Shown one piece after another: positions 1 to 8,418 of a stretch of DNA of 64,000 bases. Each line of letters opens with the position of its first letter. Position 1 is the first letter of the stretch. The notes below the pieces were generated by a model that worked only from the letters and a program-made list of their open reading frames with translations, ran no database searches and was not told where the DNA came from. Origin of the DNA: an uncultured Prevotella sp. (GTDB lineage: Bacteria; Bacteroidota; Bacteroidia; Bacteroidales; Bacteroidaceae); the NCBI GenBank assembly GCA_946999045.1, contig CAMQBR010000005.1, positions 7,156-71,155 of the forward strand. Direction: 5' to 3'. The translations under genes were made by a program, and so were the position numbers.

Positions 1-25
1 AAACACTACCAGCCCCTAAAGTTAG

Positions 26-817
26 TTAAATATTATCTTTTTCTATGTCTTTAAAGTAACGATACGTACCCACTTTTAATTCATCGCAAGCAGGTTCATC
101 ACAAACGATAATACCATGTTGGTGTTGCTGTAATACACTGATAGTCCAGTAATGCGTAACAGGTCCTTCTATAGCAGCCTGCAAAGCACGAGCCTTATGA
201 TGACCATTACATAATATCATTACCTCTCTGGCAGCCATTACGGTACCTACTCCAACAGTCAACGCATGCTTTGGCACTTTATTCATATCATTGTCAAAGA
301 AACGGCTGTTGGCAATAATCGTATCAGTTGTCAAAGTCTTGACACGTGTACGAGATGCAAGTGAAGAACAAGGTTCATTGAAAGCAATATGACCATCAGG
401 ACCAATACCACCAATAAACAAATCAATACCACCAGCAGCAGCAATTTTCTCCTCGTATGCCTTGCACTCAGCTTCCAAGTCTTTGGCATTACCATTTAAT
501 ATATGTATATTTTCTTTAGGGCAATCAATATGATCGAACAAATTGTGCGCCATAAATGAGTGATAGCTCTCTGGGTGTGATTCGGGCAGACCTACATACT
601 CATCCATATTGAATGTAAGTACATTTTTAAATGACACCCTACCCTCTTTGTTAGCTTTTACCAAAGCAGCATACATACCTTCTGGAGATGATCCTGTTGG
701 CAATCCTAATACAAAAGGATGTTTCTTAGTTGGATTAAATTTGTTAATTTTCTCAATAACATGCTCTGCAGCCCACTGCGATAGAGCATCATAATTATCT
801 TCAATAATGACTCTCAT
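26..817 (-). CDS. nagB: Glucosamine-6-phosphate deaminase
   Basis: This cytoplasmic enzyme converts glucosamine-6-phosphate to fructose-6-phosphate and ammonia, the last step feeding amino sugars into glycolysis. The 263-residue protein has the usual family length. Visible features are the phosphate-binding stretch [12 protein letters not shown] (residues 38-49), the catalytic Asp72 in NMDEYVGLP, and [11 protein letters not shown] (139-149) with Asp141, His143 and Glu148, at the same numbering as the E. coli enzyme. It starts at an ATG 24 bp after the GH20 hexosaminidase stop, so the two are probably co-transcribed for GlcNAc salvage from glycans. No Shine-Dalgarno sequence is visible. Confidence 0.96.
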   Translation of the reverse strand: MRVIIEDNYDALSQWAAEHVIEKINKFNPTKKHPFVLGLPTGSSPEGMYAALVKANKEGRVSFKNVLTFNMDEYVGLPESHPESYHSFMAHNLFDHIDCPKENIHILNGNAKDLEAECKAYEEKIAAAGGIDLFIGGIGPDGHIAFNEPCSSLASRTRVKTLTTDTIIANSRFFDNDMNKVPKHALTVGVGTVMAAREVMILCNGHHKARALQAAIEGPVTHYWTISVLQQHQHGIIVCDEPACDELKVGTYRYFKDIEKDNI

Positions 818-841
818 TTTGAATAATATTTTATTAAAAAA

Positions 842-2446
842 TTATTTCTTCCAAATATGCTTAGCATATACATAATTGTATTTATCGTAAAGTTTAGCTA
901 ATCGTGTTACACGTTGCTTAAACTCTTCAAAATTTTTCTTCTTGTTAGCCCATTGTATTTCTGAAATAGCAGCCAATCGGGGCAACACCTGATACTGAGC
1001 CAAATTATCATTATCAATATATTCTGTCCACAAGTTACATTGTACACCTATAATATGTTGGCGAGCCTCAGCTGGCAAATCATCAGGCAATGGCTCATAA
1101 CTATAAGTTTTCTCGATAGGAAGGTTTCCACCAATAAGCAAAGGCTCATTGTTGCGTTGATCTGTTTGATAATAATCGAAATAAGCATAGGTTGTAGGCG
1201 ACATTACTACATCATGCCCCAGCTTGGCTGCCTTGATACCTGGTTCTACACCACGCCAGCACATTACCATGGCACTCTTGTTAATATCACCATCCAGTAT
1301 TTCATCCCAACCAATAATGCTTCTGCCTTTACTATTGATAAACTTCTCTATGCGATTGGTAAAATAACCTTGCAGCTTTTTAGCTGTCAAGTTTTGTTCT
1401 TCCATTACCTTTTGGCACTTAGGACATTTTTCCCAACGTACATGCGGAGCCTCATCACCGCCAATACCAATAATTTTTGAAGGAAAGATGTCCATAATCT
1501 CTGACAACACATCCTCACAGAACTGATAGGTCTTTTCGTTTCCTAAACAAAGCACATCTTCAAATACGCCCCATTTAGTACCAACCTTATAAGGACCGCC
1601 AGTACATCCCAATTCTGGGTAGGCTGCCAATGCACCTAACATATGTCCTGGCATATCTATTTCAGGTATTACAGAGATGTATCTGTCAGCAGCATATTTC
1701 ACGATTTCTTTGGCTTGCTCTTGTGTATAAAACCCTCCATATGGCTTACCATCGCTAACATCTGAGTTACGCCCGATAACGGTTTCATCTCGAATAGCTC
1801 CTATCTGTGTCAACTTAGGATATTTCTTTATTTCGATACGCCAGCCTTGATCTTCTGTTAAATGCCAATGAAATACATTCATATTGTGCATAGCCAATAT
1901 ATCTATGTATTTCTTTATAAAAGGAACAGAAAAGTAATGTCTGCCACAATCTAACATACATCCTCGATAACCAAAGCGTGGAGCATCTTTTATCATACCT
2001 GCAGGGAATGACACCTCTTTCATATTTTGTTCTATGGGCAACGATTTTCTCAGCGTTTGTATACCATAAAAAATACCTTTAGGAGTTTTACCTGCTACCA
2101 CAATGCTTTTATCTGTTATAGAAATGCTATAACCTTCTTCGTTTTTTATTTTTTTATCCAGTAATAAATATATAGCATTTTTAGTTCTTTCTGATGTTAC
2201 AGCAACTGCAATACCTGTAACCTCTTTAATATATTGCGACAAGAACTCAGCGTTGCGTTGTAAGTCTGCATCATTTTTAGGATAAACAATGACAGACGAT
2301 GAAGATAAAACAAATGGTTTCTTTGTAGTCTTTACTACTTGCTTTGGCATTGGAACAATGCTGTAATCGGCACTACTTTGTGCTACTGCTGTCCCACAAG
2401 ACAAAATACCACACATTACAGCTGTTAGTAATACTTTAGGTTTCAT
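842..2446 (-). CDS. Beta-N-acetylhexosaminidase, GH20 family, exported
   Basis: The enzyme removes terminal non-reducing GlcNAc/GalNAc from glycans. Residues 1-22 form a signal peptide ending in AVA-Q, so it acts in the periplasm or at the outer membrane. A GH20b-like N-terminal domain (about 25-150) precedes the catalytic TIM barrel. The barrel carries HWHLTEDQGWR (193-203) and the catalytic Asp-Glu pair at 331-332 in GIGGDEAPH, the hallmark of substrate-assisted GH20 catalysis. A CPKC motif sits just after the active site. It is the first gene of a two-gene unit with nagB, which suggests the released GlcNAc is metabolised by this cell. The exact substrate cannot be read from the sequence. 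Confidence 0.94.
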   Translation of the reverse strand: MKPKVLLTAVMCGILSCGTAVAQSSADYSIVPMPKQVVKTTKKPFVLSSSSVIVYPKNDADLQRNAEFLSQYIKEVTGIAVAVTSERTKNAIYLLLDKKIKNEEGYSISITDKSIVVAGKTPKGIFYGIQTLRKSLPIEQNMKEVSFPAGMIKDAPRFGYRGCMLDCGRHYFSVPFIKKYIDILAMHNMNVFHWHLTEDQGWRIEIKKYPKLTQIGAIRDETVIGRNSDVSDGKPYGGFYTQEQAKEIVKYAADRYISVIPEIDMPGHMLGALAAYPELGCTGGPYKVGTKWGVFEDVLCLGNEKTYQFCEDVLSEIMDIFPSKIIGIGGDEAPHVRWEKCPKCQKVMEEQNLTAKKLQGYFTNRIEKFINSKGRSIIGWDEILDGDINKSAMVMCWRGVEPGIKAAKLGHDVVMSPTTYAYFDYYQTDQRNNEPLLIGGNLPIEKTYSYEPLPDDLPAEARQHIIGVQCNLWTEYIDNDNLAQYQVLPRLAAISEIQWANKKKNFEEFKQRVTRLAKLYDKYNYVYAKHIWKK

Positions 2447-2472
2447 GTTTTATTATTCGTTTAAGTGAATGA

Positions 2473-2480
2473 CAAAGGTA
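2473..2480 (-). promoter_or_regulatory. -7 element (TACCTTTG) for the hexosaminidase-nagB unit
   Basis: Read on the minus strand this is TACCTTTG, fitting the Bacteroidetes TAnnTTTG consensus, 27-34 bp before the hexosaminidase ATG. No good -33 TTTG is placed at the usual spacing, so this rests on the -7 match alone. Confidence 0.5.
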
Positions 2481-2639
2481 CATATTATTCTGCAATAATC
2501 CTTATTTTTTTTGTTACCTATTTTATATTTATGATTTTTTTATTTTTTAATGAGCTGTTGAGCAATTTGAACCGTTAATTTAGTGCTGAAGCGATCTTGA
2601 ATGGGCGAAACATGAGTATATACCGAAGGGTATGACACA

Positions 2640-2940
2640 TTTCATCTGCAAAATGAGCTATAGGTCTAATATTATGCTCAATAAATTAGACAAAGAACTC
2701 GAACGAAGAGGACTTCCATTTGCGTGTGCTATGCCGATATGCAAGTACAAAAGGGCTACTGTGCGAGTGAGAGAGTGTCTGTAACTCGATTTATAGAGAA
2801 TGCTCTATATCTCAATGTCAACAAGGAGAAGACCATAGTATCCGTATGATTTAATGGGGAGCATATCTCAAATGACACCCAAAATAGAAACCACCGTATA
2901 CGGAACCGCATGTACGGCGGTGTGAGAGGTTGGTGAACAC
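2640..2940 (+). pseudogene. Group II intron relic (reverse transcriptase fragment and 3' end)
   Basis: Plus-strand translation gives NIMLNKLDKELERRG, typical of the region just before the YADD box of group II intron reverse transcriptases. A frame change follows, then CYADM, SVTRFIENALYLNVNKEK and TIVSV before a stop. This matches the order YADD - SVTRFIE..L.LKVNREKS in those enzymes, with the second Asp region damaged. The segment ends in GAACCGCATGTACGGCGGTG and TGTGAGAGG, which resembles the 3' end of bacterial group II introns. The 5' intron, RT palm domains and maturase part are missing. It lies between rpsP and the hexosaminidase and is certainly non-functional. Confidence 0.72.
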
Positions 2941-2942
2941 AA

Positions 2943-2985
2943 AAGTAGGAGATAAACACCTATGATTAGTGTTTACCTCCTACTT
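2943..2985 (-). terminator. Hairpin downstream of rpsP
   Basis: Two 17-nt arms (2943-2959 and 2969-2985) enclose a 9-nt loop. On the minus strand all 17 positions pair (one G-U). On the plus strand that position is an A-C mismatch, so selection probably acted on the minus-strand RNA. It lies 22 bp past the rpsP stop. The U-tract on the minus strand is weak, while a T-tract follows on the plus strand. Confidence 0.65.
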
Positions 2986-3007
2986 AATTTTTTTTATAGA
3001 TTTTATA

Positions 3008-3547
3008 TTAAGCTTCTGTAGGAGCTTCTTCTGTAGCAGCAGCTTCTGTGTTTTCAGCATTAGCAGCTACTTCAGCAGCCTTAGCGGCAGCAGCTTTCTT
3101 TTCTGCTACTTTCTTCGCAATTGCTGCATTAATTTTCTTTTCTTCTTCAAGCACTTTTACCTGGACATCTTTCTTAGCTTTAGCTTCATTGTCAGCGCAA
3201 GCTTGCAATCCCTTTACCTTATCTTGTTTCCAAGCATCGAATTTAGTTTGCATAGCTGCTTCGTCAAATGCGCCCTTCTTTACACCACCACGCAGGTGTT
3301 TCATCAAATACACACCCTCTCGCTTTAGAATGTTACGCACTGTGTCTGTTGGCTGTGCACCAACTTCCAACCAATAAAGAGCTCTGTCGAAATTCAAATC
3401 TACAGCAGCTGGATTCGTATTCGGATTATACGTTCCAATCTTTTCAGTAAATTTACCATCACGTGGTGCTCTTGCATCAGCGATTACAATGCTATAGAAA
3501 GCATAACTTTTACGACCGCCGCGTTGCAATCTGATTTTTGTTGCCAT
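3008..3547 (-). CDS. rpsP: 30S ribosomal protein S16
   Basis: S16 binds 16S rRNA in the small subunit body. The first 80 or so residues are the conserved S16 fold, starting [14 protein letters not shown] and containing [17 protein letters not shown]. The 179-residue protein is about twice the E. coli length because of a Lys/Ala/Glu-rich tail (about 130-179) that ends in acidic and alanine repeats, as is common in Bacteroidetes S16. It is apparently monocistronic, with its own promoter and a downstream hairpin. The ATG start agrees with family N-termini. Confidence 0.97.
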   Translation of the reverse strand: MATKIRLQRGGRKSYAFYSIVIADARAPRDGKFTEKIGTYNPNTNPAAVDLNFDRALYWLEVGAQPTDTVRNILKREGVYLMKHLRGGVKKGAFDEAAMQTKFDAWKQDKVKGLQACADNEAKAKKDVQVKVLEEEKKINAAIAKKVAEKKAAAAKAAEVAANAENTEAAATEEAPTEA

Positions 3548-3609
3548 TGTTTTGTTTTTTTTTATTTTTATAGGTTTGAATTAATACTGCTATCTCGTAA
3601 CAGTGTGTA

Positions 3610-3636
3610 CAAAGGTACTACAAAATAGCGAACAAA
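3610..3636 (-). promoter_or_regulatory. Promoter of rpsP
   Basis: Minus-strand TACCTTTG (3610-3617) matches the -7 consensus. A TTTG (3633-3636) lies 15 bp upstream, a little closer than the usual 19 bp. The predicted leader is roughly 55 nt. Confidence 0.55.
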
Positions 3637-3753
3637 TGTATGATATAACCATATTCTTTTTTTTTATTAAACAATATTAACTGATTACTTACTTCGATCA
3701 CCGTTTGTAGCGCAAAATTCTTCGTTTCTTGCTGGTTGCAAATTATGAATTAT

Positions 3754-4797
3754 CTACATGATTCCGTCTTTGCGAAGTTTTTCTTGCCATTTCCATGCAG
3801 ATGCCAAGACATCCTCTAAAGGCGTATCAGCTTTCCAACCCAATACCTTATTGGCTTTGTCTACATTGCCCCAAACCTTTTCAATATCGCCCTCACGACG
3901 AGGTCCGTATTTCCAATTTAGCTTAACGCCAGTAGCTTTCTCAAAACCTTGTACTATCTCAAGTGTGGATTCGCCTCGACCTGTACCTATATTAAATATC
4001 TCAAGCGCATCGGTATCCTTTTCTAAAACACGCTTCATGGCTGCGACATGGGCTTTAGCTAAATCTACAACATATATATAATCGCGGATACAAGTACCAT
4101 CAGGTGTGTCGTAATCGTTTCCAAAGATAGTTAATTGCTTGCGAATGCCCATGGCTGTTTGTGTTACGTATGGTATCAAGTTGTTTGGTACACCATTAGG
4201 CAATTCTCCTATCAATGCTGAAGGATGTGCTCCAATGGGGTTGAAATATCTTAAGATAACACTCTTGATGGCAGCACCGCTGTGAATATAATCTTGAATA
4301 ATCTCTTCGTTTATCTGCTTAGTATTGCCATATGGAGATAATGCTTTCTGTATAGGAGCTTCTTCGGTAACAGGAAGATTTTCAGGAGTTGGCTGACCAT
4401 AAACGGTACAACTACTTGAGAAGATAATGCCCTTAACATGATATTTAGGCATCAACTCTAATAAATTAATAAGAGATATAATATTGTTGCGGTAATACAG
4501 CAGTGGTTTTTCTACACTTTCGCCTACAGCCTTTGATGCAGCAAAGTGGATGATACCAGAAATGTTGTTGTATTTCTTAAATACGCTTTCTGTTTCTTCA
4601 AGACTTCTTAGGTCTATTTTTTCAAAGTTTGGACGGATACCTGTTATCTTTTCAATGCCATCTAAAACTTCAATTTTAGAGTTTGAAAGATTATCTACAA
4701 TAACAACGTTGTATCCAGCTTGTTGTAATTCTACTGTAGTGTGCGAACCTATAAAACCTGTTCCACCTGTAACAAGAATTGTTTCTTTTGTCTCCAT
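3754..4797 (-). CDS. galE: UDP-glucose 4-epimerase
   Basis: This enzyme interconverts UDP-glucose and UDP-galactose (possibly also the N-acetylated forms) for sugar catabolism and surface glycans. It is a short-chain dehydrogenase fold of 347 residues. The NAD-binding motif TGGTGFIGSH is at 10-19, and the catalytic Tyr156-x3-Lys160 is in SPYGNTK, with serines at 127-129 supplying the third catalytic group. RYFNPIGAHPS and the C-terminal NIGTGRGESTLE are family landmarks. It stands alone between rpsP and repeat copy A, with its own -7 element. Confidence 0.95.
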   Translation of the reverse strand: METKETILVTGGTGFIGSHTTVELQQAGYNVVIVDNLSNSKIEVLDGIEKITGIRPNFEKIDLRSLEETESVFKKYNNISGIIHFAASKAVGESVEKPLLYYRNNIISLINLLELMPKYHVKGIIFSSSCTVYGQPTPENLPVTEEAPIQKALSPYGNTKQINEEIIQDYIHSGAAIKSVILRYFNPIGAHPSALIGELPNGVPNNLIPYVTQTAMGIRKQLTIFGNDYDTPDGTCIRDYIYVVDLAKAHVAAMKRVLEKDTDALEIFNIGTGRGESTLEIVQGFEKATGVKLNWKYGPRREGDIEKVWGNVDKANKVLGWKADTPLEDVLASAWKWQEKLRKDGIM

Positions 4798-4835
4798 GCT
4801 TGTAATTTAAGTTAGTATTTTCTTTTTATATCGTG

Positions 4836-4843
4836 CAAAGTTA
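4836..4843 (-). promoter_or_regulatory. -7 element (TAACTTTG) for galE
   Basis: Minus-strand TAACTTTG lies 39-46 bp upstream of the galE ATG. No -33 motif is seen at normal spacing. Confidence 0.5.
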
Positions 4844-4975
4844 CATATTTTTATTCAACTTTGAGAATATACTTCTTGCTAATTTGGAATTTATTTATTA
4901 GTTGATGGGTTAATAACAAAAGCACATCACGCAATATATAACTATATCACGCAATGTGCTTAACGGTTTATAATC

Positions 4976-5235
4976 TTAAGGATATTTTATAAATTAGCGG
5001 TGTTAGCTTTTGGACTTATTTTTTTTGAGATAAAAATGTGAGTGAAAGAGTGTATCAAACTACACAGACTATACGAACTTACATTTTGAACCAAAGACAA
5101 TGCAAACCGAACACAATCAAAACTTGCTTGAATCGTTGAGATGCAGCCTAGTTTAAAGAAGTCCAAAGATAACAAAACGTATTTAATAAAAATTATTCAC
5201 GATATACGGTGGCATATTTATAGAACCAACCTTAA
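4976..5235. repeat. Dispersed TIR element, copy A, with TTAA target duplication
   Basis: A 252-bp element (4980-5231) has degenerate terminal inverted repeats: GGATATTTTATAAATTA on the left, and GGTTGGTTCTATAAATA read inward from the right. It is flanked on both sides by TTAA (4976-4979 and 5232-5235). Its interior, read on the minus strand, carries ACGTTTTGTTATC and a TTCGGTTTGCATTG-like block shared with the copies at 17821 and 37561. It has no convincing ORF; the 62-codon minus-strand frame inside it is not conserved between copies. It fills most of the 450-bp gap between galE and the phosphohexomutase gene. Confidence 0.75.
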
Positions 5236-5247
5236 ACATCAAGTTTT

Positions 5248-7005
5248 CTATTCATCTATATGTAAGCTCTTCTTGATAGCATCTATCTTCTTGTCAGCTT
5301 CTGCATCACAACGCAGATAGTCGTCAGTGCACTTCATGATGCCTTTTACTTCAAGATAGAACTTAATCTTTGGCTCTGTTCCCGATGGACGAACACTAAC
5401 TTTTGTATCGTCATCACAGAACCACTGTAATACATTGCTTGTATCAGGCATATCAAGTTTGGTAACATTACCATTGACGTCTTTCTGTTCGAGAGTTTGG
5501 TAGTCTTTCCAAATGACAACCTTTGAGCCACCTAATTCTTTAGGAGGGTTATTTCTAAAGTTCTCCATCATTGCCTTAATCTCATCAGCACCAGTTTTAC
5601 CTGGACGAACTACGTTAACTGTGTGTTCTTTAGAGAAGCCATACTCCATATAGATATCCATCAACAAGTCGTATAACGTTTTGCCTTGATCTTTAGCATA
5701 CGCACAAATCTCTGCCAACAAACACATAGCACTTACTGCACATTTATCGCGAACAAAGTCAGCTGCCATAAATCCGTAGCTCTCTTCGCCACCACCAATG
5801 TACTTCTTATTTTTATCTGCAACTCGTATCTCACGAGCTATCCACTTAAAGCCAGTATAGCAATCTAACATCTCAATATTGTTCTTCTCAGCTACCTTAC
5901 GAATAACTTCGGTTGTAACGATGGTTTTAACAATATAATCTGTTGGCTTTAGCAAGCCCATATTCTTACGATTAGTAATAATATAATATAAGAAGATGAG
6001 ACAAGTTTGGTTACCATTAATCAAAATCCACTCACCCTTATCGTTCTTACAAGCCATACCCACACGGTCGGCATCAGGATCACTTGCCATAACAATATCG
6101 GCATCTAACTTTTTAGCATCGCGCAGAGCCAAGGTTAATGCTTCACCATTCTCTGGATTTGGAGATACAACAGTGGGAAAATTACCATCTTTTACCATTT
6201 GTTCTTTTACACAATGTACATTATCAAAGCCCCAATATTTAAGCGAACGAGGAATCATTGTCATGCCTGTTCCATGTAATGGAGTATAGACTATTTTCAA
6301 ATCATGCTGCCGCTTGATAACTGCAGGATCAATGCTTACTGTCTTAACTGCATCCAAATAAGCTTGATCAACCTCTTCTCCTATGAGTTGAATAAGTTCT
6401 GGTTTGCCAGCAAACTTCACATTCTGAACCTTAACCTTTCCTACCTCTTCTATTATACCTACATCATGTGGAGACAATACCTGTGCACCATCTTCCCAGT
6501 AAGCCTTGTAACCATTGTATTCCTTAGGATTATGACTGGCCGTAATATTTACACCACCTTGACATCCCAAATACCGAATAGCGAAAGAGCATTCTGGCGT
6601 TGGGCGCATCTCATTAAACAAATAAGCCTTTATCCCATTGGCAGAAAATATATTTGCTACAGTCTCAGCAAACTTTCTACTGTTATTTCTACAATCGTGG
6701 CATACTACAACCGATATGCTCTCATGCTCTTTAAAATTTTTTTTCAGATAGTTAGCAAAACCTTGTGTTGCCATTCCTACAGTGTAGATATTCATACGAT
6801 TGCTGCCTGCCCCCATAATACCGCGCAAGCCACCTGTACCAAACTCTAAATCTTTATAGAAGGACTCTATTAATTCAGTTTTATCCTCTGCTTCAAGTTT
6901 TGCTTTCACTTCGTTTTGTGTCTCTTCATCAAACGATGGAGACAGCCATTGTTTTGCCTTTTGTTCACACTGGGCAATCAGTTCTGCATTGTTTTCCATT
7001 GCCAT
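5248..7005 (-). CDS. Phosphohexomutase (phosphoglucomutase/phosphomannomutase family)
   Basis: The enzyme shifts phosphate between C6 and C1 of glucose or mannose phosphates. It is a 585-residue alpha-D-phosphohexomutase of the long, PGM2-like type. The phosphoserine is Ser157 in TASHNPKEYNGYK, Asp309/311/313 in SDPDADR bind the metal, GGGEESYG is the sugar-recognition loop, and RPSGTEPKIKFYLE near the C-terminus binds phosphate. The length and sugar loop favour phosphoglucomutase or phosphopentomutase-like activity, but substrate preference cannot be settled from sequence. It has its own promoter and no operon partner. Confidence 0.93.
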   Translation of the reverse strand: MAMENNAELIAQCEQKAKQWLSPSFDEETQNEVKAKLEAEDKTELIESFYKDLEFGTGGLRGIMGAGSNRMNIYTVGMATQGFANYLKKNFKEHESISVVVCHDCRNNSRKFAETVANIFSANGIKAYLFNEMRPTPECSFAIRYLGCQGGVNITASHNPKEYNGYKAYWEDGAQVLSPHDVGIIEEVGKVKVQNVKFAGKPELIQLIGEEVDQAYLDAVKTVSIDPAVIKRQHDLKIVYTPLHGTGMTMIPRSLKYWGFDNVHCVKEQMVKDGNFPTVVSPNPENGEALTLALRDAKKLDADIVMASDPDADRVGMACKNDKGEWILINGNQTCLIFLYYIITNRKNMGLLKPTDYIVKTIVTTEVIRKVAEKNNIEMLDCYTGFKWIAREIRVADKNKKYIGGGEESYGFMAADFVRDKCAVSAMCLLAEICAYAKDQGKTLYDLLMDIYMEYGFSKEHTVNVVRPGKTGADEIKAMMENFRNNPPKELGGSKVVIWKDYQTLEQKDVNGNVTKLDMPDTSNVLQWFCDDDTKVSVRPSGTEPKIKFYLEVKGIMKCTDDYLRCDAEADKKIDAIKKSLHIDE

Positions 7006-7034
7006 GATATTTCGTTATTGTTTTTTATTTTATA

Positions 7035-7064
7035 CAAAAATAGTGCAATCCAAAGAAAAAACAA
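7035..7064 (-). promoter_or_regulatory. Promoter of the phosphohexomutase gene
   Basis: Minus-strand TTG (7062-7064), 19 bp, then TATTTTTG (7035-7042) is a near-ideal -33/-7 pair, 30 bp before the ATG. Confidence 0.7.
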
Positions 7065-7128
7065 GTTTTAGTAATGTTAAAAAACGAACTTGAACATCAT
7101 TTTTAATTTATAATAGAGTACAAGATAC

Positions 7129-7241
7129 GGTGATAGGAACAATCCTATACTATCGCCCTTTCAAGGGTTTATTGCTCAAGCTATGTCATTAACCATACTT
7201 ACTTGATTTTGTTGAGACAATGCCTATTTTATGCAAAGATA
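7129..7241 (-). promoter_or_regulatory. Possible second promoter and structured leader of the phosphohexomutase gene
   Basis: Minus-strand TATCTTTG at 7234-7241 could start a transcript about 220 nt before the ATG. Such a transcript would contain CCCTT-TC-AAGGG (7156-7167) and GGTGATAG pairing with CTATCGCC (7129-7136 with 7150-7157). The two structures overlap by two bases, so they could exclude one another. No known riboswitch class was recognised. Confidence 0.3.
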
Positions 7242-7285
7242 GTAATTTTAAATGAGATAAAACCGAAGTTCTGATATTTTTTTTG

Positions 7286-7303
7286 TACTTTTGCACAAAG
7301 TAC
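7286..7303 (+). promoter_or_regulatory. -7 element and overlapping palindrome before the DUF4491 gene
   Basis: TACTTTTG (7286-7293) fits the -7 consensus. GTACTTT (7285-7291) and AAAGTAC (7297-7303) form a 7-bp inverted repeat over the -7/start region, the kind of position an operator would occupy. The leader to the ATG would be about 95 nt. Confidence 0.45.
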
Positions 7304-7396
7304 AATTTTTGTACATTTTATAAACTACCATTTTGAATATAATTTCATTGATAAAGGTGTATCCATTCTCCTTTGTCTCAATATAAGAAACGAACA

Positions 7397-7738
7397 ATGT
7401 ATTATAAAGGAATTATTATTGCTATATCTACATTTTTTATCATCGGGGTATTTCATCCTATTGTTATTAAAGCCGAATATAGGTGGGGCACACGCCCTTG
7501 GGTATTTTTTTTATTAGTTGGCATCCTATGTATTATAGCGTCCTTGTTTGTTGAAAACGTTATATGCTCTGCCCTCTTCGGTGTAGTAGGAGCCTCTTCT
7601 CTTTGGGGCATTGGTGAACTGTTAGACCAGAAAAAGCGAGTAGAGAAAGGATGGTTTCCTATGAATCCCAAGCGTAAGAATGAGTATCATCTAAAAAATA
7701 TCAGAAAAAACGAACAGATACAGCAAAAAGAGAAGTAA
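7397..7738 (+). CDS. DUF4491 family inner-membrane protein
   Basis: This is a small membrane protein of unknown function. From the ATG chosen here it has 113 residues with three hydrophobic segments. They are followed by the family signature GELLDQKKRVEKGWFPMNPKRK and a charged cytoplasmic tail. HPIVIKAEYRWGTRPW between segments 1 and 2 is also typical of DUF4491. A TTG eight codons upstream is in frame, but relatives begin at M-x-Y-x-G, which favours 7397. The rlmH gene follows 86 bp downstream. A solo repeat end (7746-7765) lies between them. Confidence 0.83.
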   Translation: MYYKGIIIAISTFFIIGVFHPIVIKAEYRWGTRPWVFFLLVGILCIIASLFVENVICSALFGVVGASSLWGIGELLDQKKRVEKGWFPMNPKRKNEYHLKNIRKNEQIQQKEK

Positions 7739-7745
7739 AAAAATA

Positions 7746-7765
7746 GGCTGGTTTTATAAATCTTA
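7746..7765 (+). repeat. Solo end of the dispersed TIR element
   Basis: GGCTGGTTTTATAAATCTTA, followed by ACCAC, matches the left end of repeat copy B (17821) in 16 of the first 17 positions. No second end is visible before rlmH, so this is a truncated copy. Confidence 0.55.
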
Positions 7766-7824
7766 TACCACAATTACAAGGATTGGTAAATGTAGCCTTT
7801 TTATGACTATCTATTAAAGCGGAT

Positions 7825-8295
7825 ATGAAGATAGAATTGTTATTGGTTGGTAAAACTGTTAATCGGCATTTCATTGCATGCATAGAAGATTACGTAAGCA
7901 GAATTAATCACTACGTGCCTTTCTCAATAACGGTTATCCCCGAGTTAAAGAATAACAAGAAGATGACTGAGGTGCAACAGAAAGATCAAGAAGGGAAACT
8001 TATCCTAAAGAAAATTTCTTCTGCCGACATCGTTGTATTACTGGATGAGCATGGCAAGGAACTAAGGAGCATTGAATTGGCATCTTGGTTGGAACGTAAA
8101 ATACAACAAGCTCGTAAGCTAGTATTTGTTATTGGTGGTCCATATGGATTTTCTCAAGAGGTGTATCATCGAGCTAACGATCTGCTATCACTCTCTCACA
8201 TGACATTCTCTCATCAAATGACTCGACTTATTTTTGCTGAACAGATATACCGTGCATGCACTATTATAAAAGGTGAGCCTTACCACCATGAGTAA
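7825..8295 (+). CDS. rlmH: 23S rRNA pseudouridine-1915 N3-methyltransferase
   Basis: RlmH is a SAM-dependent SPOUT methyltransferase that modifies pseudouridine 1915 in helix 69 of 23S rRNA. The 156-residue length is standard. LLDEHGKELRS, VFVIGGPYGFS (SAM-binding knot) and the C-terminal LSLSHMTFSHQMTRLIFAEQIYRA block are all present. It begins at ATG 7825. The upstream neighbour DUF4491 is often found next to rlmH in Bacteroidales, as far as I know. Confidence 0.95.
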   Translation: MKIELLLVGKTVNRHFIACIEDYVSRINHYVPFSITVIPELKNNKKMTEVQQKDQEGKLILKKISSADIVVLLDEHGKELRSIELASWLERKIQQARKLVFVIGGPYGFSQEVYHRANDLLSLSHMTFSHQMTRLIFAEQIYRACTIIKGEPYHHE

Positions 8296-8418
8296 TTTAG
8301 AATTCAGAAACTAAAATGTGAAAGTTCTGACAGACAACATTACCTATAATTCAGAATATGAAATATGAGGCGTAAAAAAATTACTCAAAATTAGCATTTT
8401 CTTATTTATCTTTTTCAA

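Noticed and set aside
1040..1480. 146-codon plus-strand frame
   Set aside because: It lies wholly antisense to the well-supported GH20 hexosaminidase and shows no family features.
2756..2959. 67-codon minus-strand frame
   Set aside because: It is antisense to the group II intron relic and overlaps the hairpin downstream of rpsP; composition is not protein-like.
4987..5175. 62-codon minus-strand frame in repeat copy A, and the 78-codon frame at 17861-18097 in copy B
   Set aside because: The frames differ between copies and are interrupted in C1 and C2, so the element is not protein-coding.
7373..7396. TTG start eight codons upstream for the DUF4491 protein
   Set aside because: Family members start at the internal M-x-Y-x-G, and the ATG at 7397 is a better start.
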